Shown here: piece by piece, positions 52,390-61,100 of the stretch | Position numbering within the stretch: position 1 is the stretch's first letter | Layout of the letters: the number at the start of each line of letters is the position of its first letter | From: Caenimonas sedimenti | Lineage (GTDB): Bacteria; Pseudomonadota; Gammaproteobacteria; Burkholderiales; Burkholderiaceae_C | NCBI RefSeq assembly: GCF_007833165.1 | Contig: NZ_VOBQ01000026.1 | Coordinates: 1-61,100 of the forward strand | Reading direction: 5' to 3' | Length of the DNA: 61,100 bases | The notes under the pieces: generated by a model | Told to the model about the DNA's origin: nothing | Database searches by the model: none | The model's input: the letters and a program-made list of their open reading frames with translations, nothing else | Program-made: the position numbers and the translations under genes

Positions 52390-53079
52390 ATGCGGGTCCT
52401 GCTGGTGGAAGACGACGAAATGATCGGGCACAGCCTGCGCGAGGCGCTGGGCGCCAACGGCTGGTCGGTCGACTGGGTGAAGGACGGCCTGCTGGCCCAG
52501 AGCGCGCTGGCCGACGGCGACTACGCCTGCGTCCTGCTGGACCTGGGCTTGCCCAAGCGCGACGGCATCGAGGTGCTGCGCACGGCCCGCGCCAAGGGCG
52601 ATGCCACGCCCGTGCTGGTGCTGACGGCCCGCGACGGGCTGGACGACCGCATCGCCGGCCTGGACCTGGGTGCCGACGACTACCTGCTCAAACCCTACGA
52701 ATTCCGCGAGCTGCTCGCGCGCATGCGCGCCTGCATCCGGCGGCGTGACGGCAGCGCCCATTCCGTCATTGGCACCGAGGGCGTGCAGCTCGACCTGACC
52801 ACGCGCGAGGTGGTGGTGCTGGGCGAGCGGTCCCAACTGTCGGCGCGTGAATTCGCGCTGTTGCACGCCCTGCTGGAGCGCCCTGGCGCGATCCTGTCAC
52901 GCGAACAACTGGAAAACCGCATCTACGGCTGGGGCGAAGAGGTCAGCAGCAACGCGGTCGACGTCCTGATCCACGGGATGCGGCGCAAGCTGGGCGCCGA
53001 CGCCATCCGCAATGTGCGGGGCCTGGGCTGGCGCGTGGCGCCCGCAGTGGCGGGAGCGCCAAGCGAGGCCGCGCCATGA
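52390..53079 (+). CDS. OmpR-family response regulator (PmrA/QseB type)
   Basis: A 229-residue regulator. Receiver domain: EDDE acidic pocket at 7-10, phospho-acceptor Asp51 in VLLDLGLP, Lys near 101 in LLKPYEF. Winged-helix DNA-binding domain from about 130 (LTTREVVVLGERSQLSAREFALL) to 218 (NVRGLGWRV). The insert NAVDVLIHGMRRKLG matches the QseB/PmrA subgroup. Overlaps the kinase gene by 4 bp (ATGA). It likely binds the 11-bp-spaced CTAA repeats upstream of its own operon and of the gene at 54772. Confidence 0.92.
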   Translation: MRVLLVEDDEMIGHSLREALGANGWSVDWVKDGLLAQSALADGDYACVLLDLGLPKRDGIEVLRTARAKGDATPVLVLTARDGLDDRIAGLDLGADDYLLKPYEFRELLARMRACIRRRDGSAHSVIGTEGVQLDLTTREVVVLGERSQLSAREFALLHALLERPGAILSREQLENRIYGWGEEVSSNAVDVLIHGMRRKLGADAIRNVRGLGWRVAPAVAGAPSEAAP

Positions 53080-54425
53080 AATGGCACGTCTTTCCCAGGG
53101 GCCGCCTTTGCTCGCTGCGGCGCGCGCTCATGCTGTGGCTGCTGCCGCTGTTCCTGCTGGTGGGCGTCGCCTCGGCCTCGTTCTCCTACTGGACCTACTC
53201 GCGCATGGTCAGCGGCTTCATGGACGAGCAGATGCAGCAGCTCGGCCATTCGGTCGCGGCCAATGAAGACCACCTCACGCTCCCGCAGCTGAACGCGGAG
53301 CGCGTCCACAAATGGGGCGCATACGTCACGCAGGTGTTCGATGCCGACGGCAAGGCACGCGTGACTTCGTTTGCCCAGGCCACGTTGCCGCTGCAGCCCG
53401 CGCAGGGCTTCCACGACGTGCGGCAGGACGGCCGCCGCTGGCGCGTCTTCGTGGTGCCGCCGGCCCACGCGGGCGGCACCAGCGTGCAGATCCTGCAAAG
53501 TGACTCGTTCCGCGCGCACCTGGCCGCCGAGCGCGCGGGCGCCGCCATCGCGCCGGTGCTGATCCTGCTGCCTTTGTCGATGCTGGTGCTGTGGGGCGTG
53601 GCCCGGGCGATGTCGGCGGCGCTGCAGGAGATCGGCCGCGAAGCCGCGAAGCAGGACGAGCATTCGATCGCCGAACTTTCGCTGGAGCGGGTGCCCCAGG
53701 AAATGACGCCGCTGGTCACCTCGTTCAACAGCCTGCTCAAACGGTTGCGGGACGCCTTCGCGACGCAGCGCCGTTTCGTGCAGGATGCCGCGCATGAACT
53801 GCGCACGCCCATCGCGGCGATCGGGCTGCAGCTGGAAAACCTGCGCGGCGACCTCGCGCCCGGCCCGGCCGCAGCGCAGCGTTTCGCCCAGCTCGAATCC
53901 GGCGTGCGGCGGGCCCAGCGCCTGGTGGACCAGTTGCTGCGCCTCTCGCGGCAGGAAGCCGCCGGCGCGGACGGCCCCGGCATGGTGGACTTGCAGTCGC
54001 AGCTGCGCGAGAGCATCAGCACGCTGATCGCGCTGGCGGACCAGCGGCACATCGACCTGGGTTTCGTGAGCCCGGAACAGGCGGCGCAACCGATGACGCT
54101 GCGCTGCGTACCCGGCGATTTGCGCAGCCTGCTGGACAACCTGATCGAGAACGCCTTGCGCTACACGCCCGAAGGCGGCGTCGTCGACGTGCGCCTGCTC
54201 GAGGAGCGCGGCCGGCTCGCCGTGGAAGTCGTCGACACGGGCCCAGGCATCCCGCACGAGATGCTGCCGCGCGTGTTCGACCGCTTCTTCCGCGTCCCGG
54301 GCAACGGCGCCAACGGCAGCGGCCTGGGCCTCTCGATCGCACGCAGCGCCGCCGAACGTTGCGGCCTGTCGCTCACGCTGCGCAATCGCGAAGACCGCAG
54401 CGGCCTCATCGCGCGAATCGAGTGA
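53076..54425 (+). CDS. Sensor histidine kinase (QseC/PmrB type)
   Basis: A 449-residue inner-membrane kinase: membrane segments at about 20-42 and 155-177, a periplasmic sensor of about 110 residues, a HAMP-like linker, the phospho-acceptor His in QDAAHELRTPIAA (about residue 240), an N-box (NLIENALRYTPEGG) and ATP-lid motifs DTGPGIP and GLGLSIA. Partner of the adjacent response regulator. The periplasmic region has no named domain; its signal is unknown. Confidence 0.92.
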   Translation: MKWHVFPRGRLCSLRRALMLWLLPLFLLVGVASASFSYWTYSRMVSGFMDEQMQQLGHSVAANEDHLTLPQLNAERVHKWGAYVTQVFDADGKARVTSFAQATLPLQPAQGFHDVRQDGRRWRVFVVPPAHAGGTSVQILQSDSFRAHLAAERAGAAIAPVLILLPLSMLVLWGVARAMSAALQEIGREAAKQDEHSIAELSLERVPQEMTPLVTSFNSLLKRLRDAFATQRRFVQDAAHELRTPIAAIGLQLENLRGDLAPGPAAAQRFAQLESGVRRAQRLVDQLLRLSRQEAAGADGPGMVDLQSQLRESISTLIALADQRHIDLGFVSPEQAAQPMTLRCVPGDLRSLLDNLIENALRYTPEGGVVDVRLLEERGRLAVEVVDTGPGIPHEMLPRVFDRFFRVPGNGANGSGLGLSIARSAAERCGLSLTLRNREDRSGLIARIE

Positions 54426-54426
54426 T

Positions 54427-54606
54427 CACTCAGAAAAGTCGCTGTGCGACTTTTCTGAGTGGCTTGATCAGTGTGAGAAGGCCCGGCGAAGCCGGATCCT
54501 TCTCACAGGTGAAATCGCGCTTCATGTTATTCCGCGCGATTTGCGCCCGGCAGGCAGCTTGCGCTGCCCGCCTCGAAGACTGCGCGGAGCATCGCGCAGC
54601 GCAGTC
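54427..54606. repeat. Array of five hairpins downstream of the kinase gene
   Basis: Consecutive inverted repeats: 54427-54461 (perfect 16-bp stem, 3-nt loop, starting 2 bp after the stop), 54473-54506 (9-bp plus inner CCGGC-gaa-GCCGG), 54512-54542 (9-bp stem, 13-nt loop), 54549-54572 (9 of 10 bp), 54578-54606 (8-bp stem). No T-run follows any of them. Nearly the whole first half of the 346-bp gene-free gap 54426-54771 is taken up by these stems; the second half holds the CTAA repeats. Confidence 0.8.
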
Positions 54607-54634
54607 TCCCTTGTGGTCAGGATTCGGCTTTGTG

Positions 54635-54671
54635 CTAATTCGCACCTAAGAGAGTGCTAAGGGCCAGCTAA
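54635..54671 (+). promoter_or_regulatory. Four CTAA repeats at 11-bp spacing, response-regulator site
   Basis: CTAA at 54635, 54646, 54657 and 54668, each start exactly 11 bp apart, upstream (about 100 bp) of the ATG at 54772. Same half-site and spacing as at 51939, upstream of the two-component operon. Confidence 0.6.
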
Positions 54672-54771
54672 AGAGGCCCACCTACAGTGAGGTCACGGTT
54701 AGCGCAGGACATCAAGAACCCGGCGCTAATCGAAAACCGAAACCCAAACCACTCACTGAAAGGTCTCCATC

Positions 54772-55062
54772 ATGAACACCAAGTCCATCATCGCCATTGC
54801 CGCCCTCGCCGCCGCCGTTTCCGGTGTCGCCCGTGCCGACGAAGCCGACGGCTCGCAATACGCCGTGAAGTTCGAAGGCAGCCGCACGCGCGCCGAAGTC
54901 ATGGCCGAAGCGGCCACGGTCTCCGCCACGCGCAGCACCGAACCGGCCGGCTCGCGCGTCGCCGCGCCGCTCGCTTCCAAGCTGGACACCAAGATCGTGC
55001 GCGCGCAAGCCGCCGAAGCCGTCCGCCTGGGCAAGATCCCCTCCGGCGAACTGAGCCTGTAA
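54772..55062 (+). CDS. Small exported DUF4148-like protein
   Basis: A 96-residue protein: signal peptide MNTKSIIAIAALAAAVSGVARA, then a short polar, alanine-rich chain with the TRAEVMAEAATVSATRS stretch that resembles the DUF4148 family common in Burkholderiales. Unknown function; found in the periplasm. Preceded by 11-bp-spaced CTAA repeats and followed by a bidirectional terminator, so a monocistronic, probably regulated unit. Confidence 0.8.
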   Translation: MNTKSIIAIAALAAAVSGVARADEADGSQYAVKFEGSRTRAEVMAEAATVSATRSTEPAGSRVAAPLASKLDTKIVRAQAAEAVRLGKIPSGELSL

Positions 55063-55071
55063 TCCAGCGCT

Positions 55072-55116
55072 CCCAAAGAAAAAGCGCCCCGCTCGCGGGG
55101 CGCTTTTTTCTTTGGG
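55072..55116. terminator. Bidirectional terminator between DUF4148-like gene and 55120-55308
   Basis: A long inverted repeat: CCCAAAGAAAAA-GCGCCCCG, loop CTCG, then CGGGGCGC with a T6 run and CTTTGGG. GC-rich core plus T-rich (rightward) and A-rich (leftward) tails make it a terminator on both strands, fitting the convergent genes. Confidence 0.85.
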
Positions 55117-55119
55117 CGT

Positions 55120-55308
55120 CTAGAAAGTGAGCGTCAGGGTGACGGGCTCCGGCGCGCGGACCGAAACCCGGATGGTGAGCAATTCGTCCTCGGGCCGCGT
55201 GGGGGCCACGGCCACCGCCGGGCGCAGGGCCGGCAACGTGAGCGTGTGCGCGTCATCTTGCGCGCGGTGCGTGCTGGCCCAGCTGTCGGCGGGAAGTTCA
55301 ATCCTCAT
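55120..55308 (-). CDS. Small hypothetical protein
   Basis: A 62-residue protein from ATG 55308 (MRIELPADSWASTHRAQDDAH), ending VRAPEPVTLTLTF. No signal peptide, no recognised domain; polar with a beta-like C-terminus. Its end faces a bidirectional terminator, which supports expression. The upstream frame could start earlier, but no better codon is seen. Could also be a chance frame. Confidence 0.5.
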   Translation of the reverse strand: MRIELPADSWASTHRAQDDAHTLTLPALRPAVAVAPTRPEDELLTIRVSVRAPEPVTLTLTF

Positions 55309-55411
55309 AGCCCGCACTGTAACAATACGCAAAGCGGTGGCCATGGCCGAAAGGCCCCGCCCAGCCGGAAACCTCGATTTGTTCACGCCACCTTGCGCTA
55401 GCATGGCCCGC

Positions 55412-55439
55412 CTTGAAAAATAACGCGGCGGCCCCACCA
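55412..55439 (+). promoter_or_regulatory. Sigma32-type heat-shock promoter of htpG
   Basis: CTTGAAA at 55412-55418, 13-bp spacer, CCCCACCA at 55432-55439; close to the heat-shock consensus CTTGAAA-N11-16-CCCCATNT. It ends 9 bp before the htpG ATG. Confidence 0.75.
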
Positions 55440-55448
55440 CACATTCCC

Positions 55449-57359
<1,911 letters not shown>

Positions 57360-57368
57360 GCGGCAGGG

Positions 57369-58079
57369 TCACGCCGGCTCGAAGCCGGCGTGCTTTCGCG
57401 CACCCTCGGCGCTCGCGTCGCTGAGCGCGGCGGCCAGAGCGGCCGCCAGCTCCGGCTCCGCGGCGCGCGCCGCCACGGCCGCCGTGTACACGGTGGCCAG
57501 TTCGTAAGGCGGCGGCAGCAGCCCGAGGAGCCGCACGCCGGGGGTGTCCAGGATCTCGGTGACCTGGGTGCAGCCGACGGCGCCGAGGTCCGGCGCCTTG
57601 GCCAGTGCGCCCATGGCGGTCGCGCCGTTCGGAAAGGTGTGCAGGCGGGTGGCAGCGGCTTCGGCAAGGCCCAGGCCCTGCAGCACCTTCATGAAGTGAA
57701 TGCCGGCCGTGGCCTTGGCCGGGTCCGGGAAGTAGATGCCACTGGCCCGTTCCAGCAAGGCCTTCAATGCTTCCGGCGAGCCGATGTCGGCTTCCGCCGC
57801 GCCCGCGCGGACGGCCACGCCCGTCTTTGCCACACCCAGGTCGCGGGCCGACCCAGCGACGGCGTGGTCTTGCGCGGCCAGGTCGCGGATCAGCGCGGCG
57901 CTGAGGATCAGCAGGTCGCAGGGCTCACCGCCCAGCAACTTGTCCTTCATCAGGCCGACGGCCCCGAAGGTACCCTCGATGCGGCAGCCGTGCCGGGCCT
58001 CGAACGCGGGCTGCAGCGCGCGCACCAGCGCGTGTGCCGCGCCGCCGCTCAAGATGTGCAAGGTCTTCATCCGGTTCAT
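57369..58079 (-). CDS. ModA-like substrate-binding-fold protein lacking a signal peptide
   Basis: A 236-residue protein with the type II periplasmic-binding fold of the molybdate-binding group (FGAVGLMKDKLLGGEPCDLLILSAALI, GIYFPDPAKATAGIHFMKVL). It starts directly at strand one (MNRMKTLHILSGGAAHALVRAL) with no hydrophobic leader, so it is predicted cytoplasmic. Start ATG 58079 overlaps the Bug stop by four bases. No ModB/ModC nearby. A role as a cytoplasmic ligand sensor or carrier is possible; none is shown. Confidence 0.78.
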   Translation of the reverse strand: MNRMKTLHILSGGAAHALVRALQPAFEARHGCRIEGTFGAVGLMKDKLLGGEPCDLLILSAALIRDLAAQDHAVAGSARDLGVAKTGVAVRAGAAEADIGSPEALKALLERASGIYFPDPAKATAGIHFMKVLQGLGLAEAAATRLHTFPNGATAMGALAKAPDLGAVGCTQVTEILDTPGVRLLGLLPPPYELATVYTAAVAARAAEPELAAALAAALSDASAEGARKHAGFEPA

Positions 58080-59047
58080 TCCGCCTTGATATTCGCCGTC
58101 TGGATGACCTTCGCCCACTTGGCGATGTCGTCCTGCACGTACTTGTCGAAGGCCGCAGCGTTCATCACCATCGCCGTCGCGCCCTGGCGGCTCCAGAGCT
58201 GCTGCACGTCGGGCTGGCTGGTGATCTTGCTGACGGCCTCGTTCAGGCGGTTGACCACCGCGGCGGGCGTGCCCTTGGGTGCCATCAGGCCGAGCCAGAT
58301 GGTCGCCTCATAGTTGGACACGCCGGACTCGTGCACGGTCGGCACGTCGGGCAATACCGCCGAGCGTTGCTTGCCGGTGGTGGCGATGGCCTTCACCTTG
58401 CCGGACTTGACCTGTTCCACCATCGTGGTGACGGCATCGAACATCAGGTCGACCTGGCCGCCCAGGAGATCGGTGCGGGCGCCCGAACTGCCCTTGTAGG
58501 GAATGTGGACCAGGAACACGCCGCCCATGCTCTTGAACAGCTCGCCGGCCATGTGGTACGGCGTGCCGGTGCCCGACGACGCGTAGTTCAGCTTGCCCGG
58601 CCGCTCCTTCGCGAACTTGAGCACGCCTTGCACGTTGGCCGCTGCCACCGACGGGTGGGCCACCAGGATCAGGTCCGAGTAGTTGACCGGTGCCACCGGG
58701 ACGAAGTCGCGGGTCAGGTTGTACGGCTTGTTCTGGACCAGCGTCTCGTTCACCGTGTGCGTGTTCGACATCAGCAGCAGCGTGTAGCCGTCGGCCGGCG
58801 ACTTCGCCACCGCGTCGGTGCCGATCACGGCACCGGCGCCGGGCCTGTTTTCGACGACGAACGACTGGCCGAGTTGGTCCGGGAGGCGTTGCGCGAGGAA
58901 GCGCGCGTAGTTGTCGGCCGGGCCGCCGGCGGCGAAGGGGACGATGATCTTCACCGGGCGGGTGGGCCAGGTCTGCGCGGTCGCCGGCGAAAGCGCGAGG
59001 GCCAGACCGCAGGCGACCAGGCAGCGCAGGACGTGACGGCGGGCCAT
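58076..59047 (-). CDS. Bug/TctC-family solute receptor
   Basis: A 323-residue periplasmic binding protein. ATG 59047 gives the signal peptide (MARRHVLRCLVACGLALALSPATAQ). Seen: PVKIIVPFAAGGPADNYA, ENRPGAGAVIG, PADGYTLLLMSN. It is the middle gene of a leftward three-gene unit: 2 bp after the other Bug and coupled to the ModA-like gene. The pair of tandem Bugs suggests two related carboxylate ligands. Confidence 0.93.
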   Translation of the reverse strand: MARRHVLRCLVACGLALALSPATAQTWPTRPVKIIVPFAAGGPADNYARFLAQRLPDQLGQSFVVENRPGAGAVIGTDAVAKSPADGYTLLLMSNTHTVNETLVQNKPYNLTRDFVPVAPVNYSDLILVAHPSVAAANVQGVLKFAKERPGKLNYASSGTGTPYHMAGELFKSMGGVFLVHIPYKGSSGARTDLLGGQVDLMFDAVTTMVEQVKSGKVKAIATTGKQRSAVLPDVPTVHESGVSNYEATIWLGLMAPKGTPAAVVNRLNEAVSKITSQPDVQQLWSRQGATAMVMNAAAFDKYVQDDIAKWAKVIQTANIKAE

Positions 59048-59049
59048 GC

Positions 59050-60015
59050 TCACTCCACCTTGCCCATCTTCTTCACCACGTCGGCCATGCGGCGCACGTC
59101 GCCCTGCACATAGGCTTCGAAGTCCGGCGTGTCCTGGTACAGGATGGGGCTGCCGGCGCCCAGGATCACTTCCTTCACCTTGGCGTCGTTCGCGGCGACC
59201 CGCGCCGCCGCGCGCAGGCGTTGGGCGATGGGTTCGGGCGTGCCGGCCGGGACGAAGAGGCCGGACCATTGCGCGTACTCCGCGGCGTAGCCCGCCTCCT
59301 TCAGCGTGGGGACATCGGGCAGGGCGTCGAGGCGCGCCGCGCCCCAGTGCGCCAGCACGCGCAGCTTCCCGGCCTTCACGTGCTGCAGCACCGTGGCCGG
59401 GCCGGAGGACACGGCGTCGATCTGGCCGCCGAGCAGCGCGATCACCGCCGGACCCGCGCCGGTGAACGGCACGTGCGTCATCTTGATCCCGGCGTTCTGC
59501 GCCAGGATCTCCATCGGCACGTGCATGGTGCCGTAGTTGCCCGAGGAGCCGTAGTTGATGGCGCCCGGGCGCTTCTTCGCGTCCTCGACGAAGTCCTTCA
59601 CTGTCTTCCACGGCGCTTCGGCACGCACGGCCAGCACGGTCGGGTCGGCGGTGAAGCGCGCGATCGGCCGCAGCGACCCGAAGGTGTACATGGGCGCCCG
59701 GCCGAGCAGTGTGTCCGCCTCCGGGATCACGCTGTACGACGACAGGGCCATCAGGATGGTGTGCCCGTCGGCCGCCGCCTTCGAGGCCTGCGCCATGCCG
59801 ATGCCGCCGCCCGCGCCGCCCTTGTTCTCGATCAGCACGGGCTGCCCGAGATCGCGGGCCATCGCCTCGGCCACCGGCCGCGCAACGATGTCGGCCAGGC
59901 CCCCCGGCGGGAAGGGCACGATCATGGTGATGGGCCTGGAAGGGTAGGCGCCCTGCGCGGCGGCGAGTCCGGCGGCGGCGCACAGCCCGGCGGCGAGAAA
60001 GATGCGGCGGAACAT
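59050..60015 (-). CDS. Bug/TctC-family solute receptor
   Basis: A 321-residue periplasmic binding protein with signal peptide MFRRIFLAAGLCAAAGLAAAQ. Seen: PITMIVPFPPGGLADIVA, ENKGGAGGGIG, ADGHTILMALS. First gene of the leftward unit, divergent from the fumarylacetoacetate-hydrolase-family gene with a palindrome between them. Neighbourhood suggests uptake of the acid (or precursor) handled by that enzyme. Confidence 0.93.
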   Translation of the reverse strand: MFRRIFLAAGLCAAAGLAAAQGAYPSRPITMIVPFPPGGLADIVARPVAEAMARDLGQPVLIENKGGAGGGIGMAQASKAAADGHTILMALSSYSVIPEADTLLGRAPMYTFGSLRPIARFTADPTVLAVRAEAPWKTVKDFVEDAKKRPGAINYGSSGNYGTMHVPMEILAQNAGIKMTHVPFTGAGPAVIALLGGQIDAVSSGPATVLQHVKAGKLRVLAHWGAARLDALPDVPTLKEAGYAAEYAQWSGLFVPAGTPEPIAQRLRAAARVAANDAKVKEVILGAGSPILYQDTPDFEAYVQGDVRRMADVVKKMGKVE

Positions 60016-60038
60016 GACACTCTCCTGGTTCAGTTTGT

Positions 60039-60048
60039 TAGCATGCTA
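60039..60048. promoter_or_regulatory. Palindrome TAGCATGCTA in divergent promoter region
   Basis: A perfect 10-bp palindrome at 60039-60048, flanked by TGT and TACA, centred in the 83-bp gap between the leftward Bug unit and the rightward hydrolase gene. Resembles a GntR-type operator; no regulator gene is in view. Confidence 0.5.
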
Positions 60049-60098
60049 TACACCGTCTCCCGCCGCGGGAGAGAGTTTTCCCCCATGAGGAGTTCCGC

Positions 60099-60977
60099 AT
60101 GAGATTGGCCGCCTTCCTGTACCAGGGCCAGCCGGGCGTGGGCATCGTGTCCGCCAACGGCCAGTCGATCCAGCCTCTGGCCGCACCCGCGGCCGAGCTG
60201 GCATTGGGGGCCTTGCCGCTGGTCGAAGCGCTCGTGGAGGGCCGGGCCTTGCCGGCTTCGCACGGCCCCGCGTTGACGCCCGGGCAAGTGCAACTGCTCG
60301 CGCCCATCCCGCGGCCGCGCCGCAACATCTTCTGCGTCGGCAAGAACTATCACGCGCATGCGCGCGAGTTCGCCGGCAGCGGCTTCGATTCCAGCGCCAA
60401 GAGCGGCGGCGACATCCCGGCCGACCCGATCCTGTTCTCCAAGGTGCCCGAGTGCGTCGTCGGGCCGCATCACCCGATCCGCATTCCCACCGCTGTCTCC
60501 ACGGCGATCGACTACGAAGCCGAGCTGTGCGTGGTCATCGGGCGCGGCGGCAAGGGCATCCGCGAAGAGGACGCCTTGGGGCACGTCTGGGGCTACACCA
60601 TCGTCAACGACGTGACCGCGCGCGACTGGCAGAGCCGCCACCAGCAGTGGCTGATGGGCAAGTCGTTCGACACTTTCTGCCCCATGGGCCCGTGGCTGGT
60701 GAGCGCCGACGAGGTGGACGGCCAGAACACCCAGGTGAAGTGCTGGGTGAACGGCGAGGAGCGGCAGAACGCCAGCACGCGCGACCTGATCTTCGGCATC
60801 CCGAAACTGATCGCCACCCTGTCGGCGGGCATCACGCTCTATCCGGGCGACCTGATCGCCACCGGCACGCCCGTGGGCGTGGGCATCGGCTTCAAGCCGC
60901 CGAAGTACCTGCAGGCCGGGGACGTGGTGAAGATCGAGATCGACGGGATTGGGGTGCTGGAGAACCGGGTCGAGTGA
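60099..60977 (+). CDS. Fumarylacetoacetate hydrolase-family enzyme
   Basis: A 292-residue enzyme of the FAH superfamily (isomerase/decarboxylase/hydrolase of 2-oxo acids). A ribosome site GAGGAG precedes ATG 60099. Seen: NIFCVGKNYHAHA, the metal-ligand region IDYEAELCVVIG, the GYTIVNDVTARDWQSRH stretch and GDLIATGTPVGVG. Cytoplasmic; probably acts on an aromatic or sugar-acid degradation product. Reaction uncertain among FAH paralogues. Confidence 0.87.
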   Translation: MRLAAFLYQGQPGVGIVSANGQSIQPLAAPAAELALGALPLVEALVEGRALPASHGPALTPGQVQLLAPIPRPRRNIFCVGKNYHAHAREFAGSGFDSSAKSGGDIPADPILFSKVPECVVGPHHPIRIPTAVSTAIDYEAELCVVIGRGGKGIREEDALGHVWGYTIVNDVTARDWQSRHQQWLMGKSFDTFCPMGPWLVSADEVDGQNTQVKCWVNGEERQNASTRDLIFGIPKLIATLSAGITLYPGDLIATGTPVGVGIGFKPPKYLQAGDVVKIEIDGIGVLENRVE

Positions 60978-61020
60978 CTAGGGCCTGTTCACACAAATAT
61001 CTGTGCTCTCGCTGCCCCGC

Positions 61021-61100
61021 ATCGGGCCGCAGGCAAGGCGCGGGCGCGGGTCAAGCCTGGACGGCTTGACCCGTGACCGCAACGCGGCATGCGGCCCGAT
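61021..61100. repeat. Inverted-repeat element at window end
   Basis: ATCGGGCCGCA (61021-61031) is repeated inverted as TGCGGCCCGAT (61090-61100, the last base of the window). Inside lies a second stem CGGGTCAAGC (61047-61056) with GCTTGACCCG (61064-61073) and a 7-nt loop. No gene follows the hydrolase stop. May be a terminator region or a repeat family member cut by the window edge. Confidence 0.65.

Noticed and set aside
54427..54461. Simple rho-independent terminator of the kinase gene
   Set aside because: A very strong stem but no T-run, and it is the first of five stems, so a plain terminator does not explain the region.
55413..55448. Upstream TTG start for htpG
   Set aside because: Would add 12 residues not in the family and lies inside the sigma32-like promoter.

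Overview
The window looks like a chromosomal stretch from a high-GC betaproteobacterium of the Burkholderiales, most likely Comamonadaceae (Ramlibacter/Variovorax-like). The evidence is four Bug/TctC-type solute receptors, a DUF1840 protein, a DUF4148-like protein, a Liv-type ABC transporter packed between acyl-CoA ligases, and dense gene packing with many ATGA stop/start overlaps. I see no tRNA, rRNA, insertion sequence, phage gene or CRISPR array. The assignment comes from gene families only and no search was run.

Layout. 1-7751: the 3' part of a giant RTX adhesin followed by a TolC-type outer-membrane protein (type I secretion). 7762-9908: a MarR regulator translationally coupled to a benzoate/aminobenzoate-type CoA ligase, with an inverted repeat over the promoter. 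10009-11567: a cyclopropane-fatty-acid synthase and a DUF1840 protein. 11595-14031: two Bug receptors and an unknown protein. 14146-24755: a ten-gene-scale uptake and activation locus (PaaK-like ligase, LivF, receptor, LivM, LivH, LivG, long-chain-type acyl-CoA synthetase, a second receptor, Crp/Fnr regulator) with two nearly identical palindromic sites upstream of its two leftward units. 24748-26563: RluF-like pseudouridine synthase and an iron-type periplasmic receptor.

26586-32152 is the least familiar region. It is a leftward operon of an outer-membrane barrel with a C-terminal Cna-B/SdrD-like domain, three related secreted pilin-like proteins, one unknown exported protein and a PapD-like chaperone. 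No canonical usher is visible, so this is a candidate non-canonical chaperone-dependent surface-fibre system. It is divergent from a methyltransferase gene preceded by a near-consensus sigma54 promoter.

33344-50783 is one long leftward Wzx/Wzy-dependent polysaccharide operon: methyltransferase, DegT aminotransferase, a two-subunit thiamine-diphosphate E1 enzyme without E2/E3, initiating sugar transferase, five-SLBB export protein, chain-length protein without kinase, flippase, acetyltransferase, polymerase, two glycosyltransferases, asparagine-synthase-type amidotransferase, FkbM methyltransferase. A divergent NAD-dependent sugar epimerase (50961-51893) borders it.

51939-55116: a PmrA/QseB-type two-component operon. 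CTAA repeats at exact 11-bp spacing lie upstream of both the operon and the small DUF4148-like gene downstream, suggesting one regulon. Between them lies a striking array of five hairpins. 55120-57359: a small unknown gene and htpG, whose sigma32-like promoter lies so close to the start codon that the mRNA may be leaderless. 57369-60977: two Bug receptors and a signal-less ModA-like protein, divergent from a fumarylacetoacetate-hydrolase-family enzyme, with a palindrome between them. The window ends inside or at the end of an inverted-repeat element.
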